This document shows, one piece after another, positions 14,687-22,161 of a DNA stretch of 64,000 bases. Each line of letters begins with the position of its first letter. The stretch's first letter is position 1. Source of the DNA: Planctomycetota bacterium (GTDB lineage: Bacteria; Planctomycetota; Phycisphaerae; UBA1845; UTPLA1); the NCBI GenBank assembly GCA_003576905.1, contig QEVG01000027.1, positions 1-64,000 of the forward strand, read 5' to 3'. Under the pieces are notes generated by a model. The model was not told the origin of the DNA. It made no database searches and worked only from the letters and a program-made list of their open reading frames with translations. A program made the translations under genes and the position numbers.

Positions 14687-16687
14687 ATGACACGAACGAA
14701 GATGATGTGCGCTTTGCTACTGGTTTGCGGCCTGATGCTGACGCCGCGGCCGGCCCTTGCGGGCGGGACTGACTTCAGCAAGTTTCCGCTGACCAAGGCC
14801 ATTCCGGCCGACGTGTTTGTCGCCGTCGCGGCGCGGGAGAACCCGGAACGCCAGTTCCTGGACGCATACTGGGCGGAGGTCGGTAAGGCCTTCTGGGAAA
14901 GCGGCATCATGATCGACGTCTGGGACATGGCCGCCGACTCGATGAGCGACGAGCAGGTCGAGGAGGTCGAGGCGCTGCACGAAAAGTTCGCGACCCTTTT
15001 TCACGAAGTGCAATGGGGCCAGCTCTTCGGCAAAGAGATGATCCACGTCGGCCGCATGGTCATGCCCAAGGGCCAGATAAGCAGCCTGTACGAAGGCGCC
15101 CTGCTCGGGCGGATGGACGAGAAGAGCGCCGCCGCGAATTATCAATCGTTGAAGGCGCTCCTGGGCGAGGTCGTGAAGTTTGCCGAGACCAAGGGCGGCG
15201 AAGGCACACTGCGTCTTCAAGAAGAGACGATCGACGACCTGACGGTCGTCAGCCTGATGCCCGGCCCGGCACCTTTTCATATTGTCTGTATCGGGCACTA
15301 CAAGGATGTGATCGCGATTTCGTTCGCCGGCCGGCAGATCATGACCGACTGCATCGATCTGCTTCGAGGAAAGGGCGAACTGAAGCCGCTGGTAAGCGAC
15401 GAGCGGTTCAAGAAGGCCTTTGCGGCGCTGCCTGCGGCCGAGGATGAGCTGTTCTTCTTCAGCCCGCCGGCGATGTTCGGCCCGGTCAGCAATGTGCTCA
15501 AGATGTTCGGCGGCGGCAAGGGCCCGAAGGGCGGCGAGAAGCCGTCGGGCGGCGAAGAGTCGGAAGGCGATCCGGGCGCTTCGGAGGGGAAGTCTGAAGA
15601 GGCGGCGATTGTCGGGACGATCGCGCGGGTGATCGACGATGTTTCGATTTTCGATCACATTGCGGGCGTTGAGTGGACCGATGGGTACAGCGTCCACACC
15701 CAGACTGTGACTCGATTGACAAAGGACGCCAAGGAGAGCCCCTTTTACGGCATCCTCGCCACGAAGTGCGCCGGCCAGAATTACGACCGGTTCGTGCCGA
15801 AGGAGGCCAAGACCTTCTGGTGCAGTTCGGGAATCAACTGCACGAAGCTCTACCACTATGGCCGCGATATTGTGAAGGAAGTGGCTCCGGAAGGGGCGCA
15901 GATGCTGGCCGAGTTCGACCGGCTTCAGAAGGAACAGTGGGAGCTGAACATCGAGAAGGACATCCTCGCCCTCTTTGAGGGACCGATGATCTCGGTGCAG
16001 ATGGGCGCCGACTCCGTCATGATGTTCAAGGTGTCCGACGAGGCCGCCGCCAATGCCCGCGTCAAGAACCTTTTCGCGCGGCTGAACGATGTATTGGGGA
16101 AGGAGAACGCCCTGCAATTCACGTCGGTGGACGTCGAAGGCGCAAAATTCACGCAGATATCCCACCCGATGATGATGATGGCGGGCGTGACATCGCCGCC
16201 GCTCATCGGCTGCGCCGAGGGGCACCTGATCATCGGTTCGAACGCCAAGTCGGTCACGCGGTGTCTGCGCACCGCCGCGGGCAAGCACCCGAGCGTCGTG
16301 AAGAACAAGCGCTTCGCCAAGGAAGGGCTGATGCCTTCCAAGGGGGAGGAGATCGACTCGATCAGCTTTACCGACGAATCCAACACGGCGCAGGAGCTTC
16401 AGCAGTTCATCGGTGTCATATCGATGGCGATGGGGTTTGCCGGAATGGGCATGGCCGAAGCGCCGCCGCATGTGCAGGCGTTTTTCCAGGGCATCCCGCC
16501 CATCCTCGCCAAGCTGGGGCCGGTCGCCGGCAAGATGGACTTCTTCCAGTCTTCGGCGGAGGTCTGCACGTTTGACGGAAACACCTACATGACCCGCGCC
16601 GTGCAGAATTACAAGGAGCCCAGGCCGGAGACCGAATCGGAAAACGGCGAAGAGTCCGGCGAAACCGAGGGCGAGGAGGCCCCGTAA
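14687..16687 (+). CDS. Large secreted protein of unknown function (DUF3352-like layout)
   Basis: The 666-aa product has a clear signal peptide (MTRTKMMCALLLVCGLMLTPRPALAG, quoted in part: ALLLVCGLMLTPRPALA). Two long alpha/beta regions without catalytic motifs (about 30-280 and 320-630) are separated by a Gly/Lys/Glu linker at about 280-310 (GGGKGPKGGEKPSGGEE). The C-terminus is a Glu-rich tail. The layout, with paired LF..L segments and an IPADVFVAV-like opening, resembles DUF3352-type secreted proteins of Planctomycetota, but this is a loose match. AAGGAG lies about 9 nt before the ATG. A strong terminator follows. Confidence 0.75.
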   Translation: MTRTKMMCALLLVCGLMLTPRPALAGGTDFSKFPLTKAIPADVFVAVAARENPERQFLDAYWAEVGKAFWESGIMIDVWDMAADSMSDEQVEEVEALHEKFATLFHEVQWGQLFGKEMIHVGRMVMPKGQISSLYEGALLGRMDEKSAAANYQSLKALLGEVVKFAETKGGEGTLRLQEETIDDLTVVSLMPGPAPFHIVCIGHYKDVIAISFAGRQIMTDCIDLLRGKGELKPLVSDERFKKAFAALPAAEDELFFFSPPAMFGPVSNVLKMFGGGKGPKGGEKPSGGEESEGDPGASEGKSEEAAIVGTIARVIDDVSIFDHIAGVEWTDGYSVHTQTVTRLTKDAKESPFYGILATKCAGQNYDRFVPKEAKTFWCSSGINCTKLYHYGRDIVKEVAPEGAQMLAEFDRLQKEQWELNIEKDILALFEGPMISVQMGADSVMMFKVSDEAAANARVKNLFARLNDVLGKENALQFTSVDVEGAKFTQISHPMMMMAGVTSPPLIGCAEGHLIIGSNAKSVTRCLRTAAGKHPSVVKNKRFAKEGLMPSKGEEIDSISFTDESNTAQELQQFIGVISMAMGFAGMGMAEAPPHVQAFFQGIPPILAKLGPVAGKMDFFQSSAEVCTFDGNTYMTRAVQNYKEPRPETESENGEESGETEGEEAP

Positions 16688-16725
16688 CACCCGGCGATCC
16701 TTTGCAGTTTCCCCGAAGTGACATC

Positions 16726-16770
16726 CGCGCGGCCCGGTCATTCGATCGGCGCCGCGCGTTTTTTTTTTTT
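16726..16770 (+). terminator. Strong Rho-independent terminator
   Basis: CGCGCGGC (16726-16733) pairs with GCCGCGCG (16751-16758), followed directly by 12 T residues (16759-16770). It ends the plus-strand gene at 16687 and sits between convergent genes. Confidence 0.85.
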
Positions 16771-16785
16771 AATAAGCGCACCGAT

Positions 16786-19700
16786 TCAACAATCCGTCGG
16801 AGCGGAACATTTGCGGCGAGCCGGCGCGTCGCGCGGCGGCGCAGGGGCCGGCGCGCCTTCGCAAAGACGCGTCAGAACCTGCACCTGATTCTGCACGGAA
16901 GAAAGTTCTTCGGCGGCGCGAGACCCTGCCGCGGCTGAAGCAAGGCAGCCGACGACCTTCTCCACGAGGCGGCGCCGGTCGATCGGCTTTGCCACGTAGT
17001 CGTCGCACCCGGCCGCCAGGCACTTTTCGCGGTCGCCTGCCATGGCATGCGCCGTCAGGGCAATGATCGGCCGATGGTAGCCCAGTCCGCGCAGGATGCG
17101 CGTCGCCTCATAGCCGTCGATCTCCGGCATCTGCATGTCCATCAGCGTCAGGTCGAATCCGCCCCGCCGGGCGGAGCCGTCGTCATCGCGCGCCGACGCC
17201 TTGATCATCGAGACGGCCACCCGTCCGTTCTCGGCGATCTCGACCCGGGCGCCCGCGCGCGACAGGATATGGGTGATCAGGCGCTGGTTGTCGGCGCCGT
17301 CTTCAACGACAAGGATGCGGAAACCATCGAGAGGTCTCGAAGTTCTGATCGCACACGGCTGCGGCGATTCGTTGGCGTTGCGCGGTCCCTTCTTTGCCGC
17401 CGTGCCGACGGCCTGATCGGCCTCCTGTTCCGCGCTGCCCGCATGGTCCGCGGCGACGGTGAGGGAAAACGTGCTGCCCCTGCCGGGCACGCTCGAAACG
17501 CTGATGTCTCCGCCGAGAATCTGGGCCAGGCGCTTGCTCACGGCCAGCCCCAGTCCGGTTCCACCGTACCTGCGCGTCATCGATGAATCGGCCTGCGTAA
17601 ACGCCTGAAAGAGGTTCCTGGTCTGCTCTTCGGAGAGGCCGATGCCGGTGTCGATGACGTCAAAGCGGATGCGCGGCTTCCCCGCGTCGGCATCGGCCAT
17701 CCGCATCACGACGCGAACAGAGCCGGACGACGTGAACTTGAGGGCGTTGCCGATGAGGTTGATGAGGATCTGGCGCAGCCGGGTCGGGTCGGTCGAAATG
17801 AACGGTGGCATGGGCCCTTCGCACGAAGTCGTAAACGCCAGCTTCTTCGCCTCGGCGCGGACCTTCATCAGTTCATAGACCTCCGAAAGAATCCGGGCCG
17901 GCGAGCAGGCGATGCGCTCCACGCTCAGTTTGCCCGCCTCGATCTTGGAAAGATCGAGAATGTCATTGATAATTTCGAGCAGGTGTTCGCCGTTGCGCTT
18001 GATTGTCACCAGGGTCTGGCGCAACTCCGGATCAAGGCGGCCTTCCTCGATCAGAATGTCGGTGTACCCGAGGATGGCGGTCATCGGCGTCCGGATTTCA
18101 TGGCTCATGTTCGCGAGGAACTCGGATTTCGCGCGGGTGGCCGCTTCGGTGAGCCGGTTGGCTTCGGCCAGGGCGTTGTAGGCTTTTACGAGGGCGGCGT
18201 TGTACTCGCGCAGTTCGGTCTCGGCCTTCTTGCGCAGGGTCGCGTTGCCGATCGCGCCGTCCAGCCAAAGGACGTTGCCTTCCTCGTCGTAGGCCGCCTG
18301 GCCTTTTTCCGACGCCCAGCGGATGGCGCCGTCCCGGTGAACCAAGCGGTATTCCAGAAAGTAAGGCTCCCGGCGCCCCACGGCCCGGCGGATGGCCATT
18401 TCCACGCGGCCGCGATCCTCCGGATGAATGAACGAAGCGTAGGTCCGCTGGCGATTACCGATCAGCGCAGCCGCCGGAAAGCCGCACAGGTCCTGAATCG
18501 CGTCGCTGATGTATTCCATGCTGCGCTCGTCGTCGAAGGCGCATCGGTAGACGGCCTCGGGGATGTTGGCGACGAGGGTTCGGTAGCGCAACTCGCTTTC
18601 GCGCAGGGCCTGTTCCGCCTTCTTTCGATCGGTGATCTCGGACTGGATGGCCATGAAGCTGGTCAGGGTGCCGTTTGCGTCCACGATGGGCTGCACTTCG
18701 GCTTCGATCCAGTATTCGCGGCCGCTCCGGGAGTAATTGACGATCTCCACGTGAAAGCCCTCGCCCCGGGCGATCTGGCGGCGCATGTAGGCGACCGTCG
18801 CGGGATCGGTGCGCGGCCCCTGAAGAAAATGACCGGGCTTTCGACCGATGACTTCGTGAAGCGCGTACTCCGTAATGCGCGTGAAGCCTTCATTGGCCCA
18901 CTCGATGCGCCCCTGGGCGTCGGTCAGGACGACCGAGTTGCTCGTGCGGCTCGCGACCAGGGCGAGCTTGCGGGCCTCCGCCTCGCTGGTGCGAAACGCC
19001 ACGGTCATGCGCCGGGCAAGGGCTTCTGCCCGGGAGCGCGTCGTGGAAATCGACCACACGATCATCGAGATTAGCGTGCTGACCAGCAAACCGCAGACAA
19101 GTGCGTAGCGCGGCGTATCGCCTGCGCCTTCCGAGGCGGCAAAGTCCGGCAGGGCGCGAACCTCCAGGATCCATGATCGGCCCGCCAGGTCCATCGTTTT
19201 CCGCGAGACGAGTTCCGCGGAGCCGCCGACGCGCCGGCCCCCTCCATTCTCAAAGAGGAGCATTGGGTCCGCCCCGGCCTCGGCGTCAATCAGCCGGCAC
19301 TCAAGGTGGCGTTCGGCGAAGGCAGGGATGGCATCAAGAAACCGATCGAGGCGCACCGCCAGGGCGACCCAGCCGACGCAGCACGCGCGTCGCTCTTCGA
19401 CCGTGGCCGGCGAGACGCGGCTCGAAAACATAGGCAAGGCGAGTACGACGGCGTCCACCTCTTCGCTCGGCACGGGGATGCGCACCTTGCGCGACAGGAT
19501 CGGCTTGTCGCAATCGCGGGCCAGTTCGAGCGCGGCCCGCCGGACCGGCTCGGTCCGCGTATCGAAACCGCGCAATGTCCCCGACGTCTCGGTGGGCTCC
19601 AGGTAGGTCAGGATCCAATGCTCGTCGCGGCGGCCGGGCGGGGTCACTTTGAAGTCGGGAGAGTGTGCCCGGCGCTGGCTGTCCACGAATTCGTCGAGGG

Positions 19701-20079
19701 CTTCGCCCGGCACGCGATGAATGATGCCAAGGCCGATCATGCCGGGCAGAAAGTTGCGAATGTCGAGCTGTTCGACGTAGGTCCGAAACTCGATGCTGTT
19801 GACGTTGTCGCTCGCGGCGAGCATGGCCCGCGCGGCCAGCAGGCACTCCTCGTACGCCTTCAACGTCTTGGCGACGGCGAAACGGCTTCGATCCACGTGT
19901 TCGTCAAACCGTTGTTCGATGTAACGGGACTCCTGCCTCGTCATGCCGCGCCAGATGGCAAGCGTCGTGACAATGCACAGGGTGAAGATCAGGATGACCG
20001 GCCCGGAGATCGCGAAGCGCCCTTGCGAAGCGCCGGTCGACTGCGGCGAAGCATCGGACGTATTTCGACTTCTGCTCAT
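16786..20079 (-). CDS. CHASE/PAS hybrid sensor histidine kinase with receiver domain
   Basis: This 1097-aa membrane sensor has a first transmembrane helix at about 24-44, then a periplasmic CHASE-type region at about 65-300 with the LPGMIGLGIIHRVP signature. A second helix lies at about 325-347. Two PAS domains follow (about 375-490 and 500-620), then HisKA with H660 (NMSHEIRTP) and HATPase_c with N, G1 (DTGIGL) and G2 (GGTGLGLA) boxes. A C-terminal receiver domain has D981 (LTLMDMQMPE). The first PAS reads GRKPGHFLQGP and lacks the LOV cysteine. The start at 20079 has GGAG 6 nt upstream; the longer frame to 20121 does not. The gene is not next to a separate response regulator. Confidence 0.92.
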   Translation of the reverse strand: MSRSRNTSDASPQSTGASQGRFAISGPVILIFTLCIVTTLAIWRGMTRQESRYIEQRFDEHVDRSRFAVAKTLKAYEECLLAARAMLAASDNVNSIEFRTYVEQLDIRNFLPGMIGLGIIHRVPGEALDEFVDSQRRAHSPDFKVTPPGRRDEHWILTYLEPTETSGTLRGFDTRTEPVRRAALELARDCDKPILSRKVRIPVPSEEVDAVVLALPMFSSRVSPATVEERRACCVGWVALAVRLDRFLDAIPAFAERHLECRLIDAEAGADPMLLFENGGGRRVGGSAELVSRKTMDLAGRSWILEVRALPDFAASEGAGDTPRYALVCGLLVSTLISMIVWSISTTRSRAEALARRMTVAFRTSEAEARKLALVASRTSNSVVLTDAQGRIEWANEGFTRITEYALHEVIGRKPGHFLQGPRTDPATVAYMRRQIARGEGFHVEIVNYSRSGREYWIEAEVQPIVDANGTLTSFMAIQSEITDRKKAEQALRESELRYRTLVANIPEAVYRCAFDDERSMEYISDAIQDLCGFPAAALIGNRQRTYASFIHPEDRGRVEMAIRRAVGRREPYFLEYRLVHRDGAIRWASEKGQAAYDEEGNVLWLDGAIGNATLRKKAETELREYNAALVKAYNALAEANRLTEAATRAKSEFLANMSHEIRTPMTAILGYTDILIEEGRLDPELRQTLVTIKRNGEHLLEIINDILDLSKIEAGKLSVERIACSPARILSEVYELMKVRAEAKKLAFTTSCEGPMPPFISTDPTRLRQILINLIGNALKFTSSGSVRVVMRMADADAGKPRIRFDVIDTGIGLSEEQTRNLFQAFTQADSSMTRRYGGTGLGLAVSKRLAQILGGDISVSSVPGRGSTFSLTVAADHAGSAEQEADQAVGTAAKKGPRNANESPQPCAIRTSRPLDGFRILVVEDGADNQRLITHILSRAGARVEIAENGRVAVSMIKASARDDDGSARRGGFDLTLMDMQMPEIDGYEATRILRGLGYHRPIIALTAHAMAGDREKCLAAGCDDYVAKPIDRRRLVEKVVGCLASAAAGSRAAEELSSVQNQVQVLTRLCEGAPAPAPPRDAPARRKCSAPTDC

Positions 20080-20420
20080 GTCGTGCTCCGCAATCGCCGC
20101 AACCGCGCGTAAATCGTGCACGGGCGCGGCGGCCGGCCGCTAATTCATCACGGGAAAACCCGAGGCGACCCCCGGAATACCCGGACTCGCTTCACTCGTT
20201 CATTCGGTCCATTCGCGGCGGCGATTCATAACCTCTTTCGCCCGCGCATGATGTCGAAACGCGGGACCGTGACGGCGCGCGGCGCTTTCGGACGTGCGCG
20301 AGGCGCACCCTTGGCCGAGGCCGCGGGCGCCGTTCGCGCCAACGCCGGCCGACACGCTTCTTTACCGGGCGGACCGGGCCCGAAGCGGCTATAATTCGCG
20401 CGACAGCGCGGATTACGCCG
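20080..20420. promoter_or_regulatory. Divergent spacer with a TATAAT box for the radical SAM gene
   Basis: A perfect TATAAT lies at 20390-20395, preceded by GGC, 25 bp before the ATG at 20421. No -35 at 16-18 bp is recognisable. The rest of the spacer holds no gene that I can support. Confidence 0.5.
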
Positions 20421-21530
20421 ATGTCCAATTCGCTCAAATCGCTTCTCTACGATCACACGATGGCGGCCCATCCGGACCTTGTTTCGATCGAGGAGAACGG
20501 CGTCCGCTGCCGGGCCTGCGGGCACCAATGCCTCGTGCGTCCGGGGCGCTCGGGCGTGTGCCACGTTCGATTCAATCGCGACGGCGAGTTGCGCGTGCCG
20601 GGCGGCTACGTCGCGGGATTGCAGATCGACCCGATCGAGAAAAAGCCCTTTTACCACGCTTTTCCCGGGCGAGAAGCCCTTTCGTTCGGGATGCTCGGCT
20701 GCGACTACCACTGCGGCTACTGCCAGAACTGGGTCACATCGCAGGCACTTCGCGACGACCGGGCGATCAGCATGCCACGGTTCTGCAATCCGAGGCAACT
20801 CGCCGACCTCGCCGTGGATCACGGCGCGCCGGTGGTGGTGTCGACCTATAACGAACCGTTGATCACGAGCGAGTGGGCTGTCGAAGTCTTCAAGGAGGCG
20901 CGCCGGCGCGGCCTGACCTGCGGCTATGTCTCGAACGGCAACGGCACGCCGGAAGTGCTCCGTTTCATTCGCCCGTACGTCGACCTCTACAAGGTGGACC
21001 TCAAGGGATTCAACGACCGGCACTACCGCGAACTCGGCGGCGTCCTGTCCCACGTGCTGGGCACGATCGAAAACCTAGTCGCGATGGGCTTCTGGGTCGA
21101 GATCGTGACGCTGGTCGTGCCGGGCTTCAACGACGGCGACGAGGAGCTTTCCTCGATCGCGAAGTTTCTCGCCGGCGTCTCCCGGGACATGCCCTGGCAC
21201 GTCACCGCGTTTCACCCGGACTACAAGATGCAGGACAACGGAAGCACGCCGGTGTCGACGCTGCTGCGGGCCTATGAGATCGGCAAAACCGCCGGGCTGC
21301 GGCACGTTTATCCCGGCAACGCCCACGGCGGGGTCGGGGACCGCGAGAACACGTTCTGTCCGGACTGCGGGGCGACCGTGATCGTGCGGACGGGTTTCTA
21401 CGTCAAGGAAAACCGCATGAAGAAGCCCGGCCACTGTCCGGAGTGCGACGGTGCGATTGCCGGCGTCTGGGAAAGCGCCGCGCCATCGCGCAGCGACGGC
21501 ACGGGAATACCGCGGCCCGTCCGCGTTTGA
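20421..21530 (+). CDS. AmmeMemoRadiSam system radical SAM enzyme
   Basis: This 369-aa protein is a radical SAM enzyme. The [4Fe-4S]-SAM motif is C94-x3-C98-x2-C101 (GCDYHCGYCQNW). Before it lies the family N-terminal Cys cluster (C30, C33, C37, C47) and the pattern DPIEKKPFYHAFPG that is typical of this family. The TIM-barrel core includes STYNEPLI, YVSNGNG and VDLKGF. A C-terminal zinc ribbon has CPDC and CPEC. The usual partners are MEMO and AMMECR1 proteins; the MEMO gene is 7 kb upstream on the other strand. The reaction is not established for the family. An internal ATG at 20460 is an alternative start. Confidence 0.92.
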   Translation: MSNSLKSLLYDHTMAAHPDLVSIEENGVRCRACGHQCLVRPGRSGVCHVRFNRDGELRVPGGYVAGLQIDPIEKKPFYHAFPGREALSFGMLGCDYHCGYCQNWVTSQALRDDRAISMPRFCNPRQLADLAVDHGAPVVVSTYNEPLITSEWAVEVFKEARRRGLTCGYVSNGNGTPEVLRFIRPYVDLYKVDLKGFNDRHYRELGGVLSHVLGTIENLVAMGFWVEIVTLVVPGFNDGDEELSSIAKFLAGVSRDMPWHVTAFHPDYKMQDNGSTPVSTLLRAYEIGKTAGLRHVYPGNAHGGVGDRENTFCPDCGATVIVRTGFYVKENRMKKPGHCPECDGAIAGVWESAAPSRSDGTGIPRPVRV

Positions 21531-21645
21531 CAACTCCCACGCATCCCGGCGAAATCTCCTGCGCTTACGCGTCGCGCCGGCGGCTTTCGGGAGCTGCCGG
21601 GATCGCGATCGGTCAGGCACGGTCCAATCCCACAGGAACAATCCC

Positions 21646-22095
21646 ATGCAGAAATTGACCTTTCCGCACCCGTTCCAGCATGAACATCCGCCGGTCCGAA
21701 ACGTCAATCAACTGGTTGAAGAGAAGTACACGTTTGCCCACCGGGCCGCGGACCTGGTCGCGGCGATCGTCGGTTCGTGGACGTTTATTGTCGTTCAGAC
21801 GGTTTTTCTTGCCGTCTGGGCGACTCTGAACGTTGTCGCATACGTTCGCCACTGGGATCCGTATCCCTTCATCCTGATGAATCTGTTTCTGTCGATGCAG
21901 GCGGCGTACACCGCGCCGATCATCATGATGAGTCAGAACCGACAGGCGATGAGAGACCGGCTCGACGCCCAGGAGGATTACGAGATCAACAAGAAGGCAG
22001 AGGAGGAAGTCCGCGCAGTCCTGGAGCACCTTGCGGCCCAGGACAAGGCGCTCGGGGAGATTCACGCGATGATCGCGGCGCGAAGCACGGCATGA
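21646..22095 (+). CDS. DUF1003 membrane protein
   Basis: The 149-aa protein has two transmembrane helices (about 43-62 and 71-96) with the DUF1003 signature: DLVAAIVGSWTFIVVQ, then WDPYPFILMNLFLS, then APIIMMSQNRQAMRDR. A charged helical C-terminus follows (DYEINKKAEEEVRAVLEHL). The ATG at 21646 is chosen because AGGA lies 8 nt upstream. The cellular role of the family is unknown. It lies 115 bp downstream of the radical SAM gene and may be cotranscribed with it. Confidence 0.9.
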   Translation: MQKLTFPHPFQHEHPPVRNVNQLVEEKYTFAHRAADLVAAIVGSWTFIVVQTVFLAVWATLNVVAYVRHWDPYPFILMNLFLSMQAAYTAPIIMMSQNRQAMRDRLDAQEDYEINKKAEEEVRAVLEHLAAQDKALGEIHAMIAARSTA

Positions 22096-22097
22096 TC

Positions 22098-22125
22098 GCA
22101 CGCGCGCACGCGTGCACGCGTGCAT
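22098..22125. repeat. Alternating purine-pyrimidine tract with an 18-bp perfect palindrome
   Basis: All 28 bases alternate purine and pyrimidine. Within the tract GCACGCGTGCACGCGTGC (22106-22123) is a perfect palindrome. It lies between two convergent stop codons. It could adopt Z-DNA or a cruciform, or form an RNA hairpin at transcript ends. Confidence 0.6.
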
Positions 22126-22161
22126 CTAACGTGCCCTTCGTGGAGGCGAAACGTACCGGCA

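Noticed and set aside
14717-16741. 674-aa open frame on the minus strand
   Set aside because: It is antisense to a gene with a clear signal peptide and ribosome site, shows no domain motif, and would cross the terminator at 16726-16770.
18830-18860. LOV photoreceptor domain in the CHASE kinase
   Set aside because: The first PAS has GRKPGHFLQGP where LOV domains have GRNCRFLQG. The flavin-binding Cys is missing and this KPG variant is common in ordinary PAS domains.
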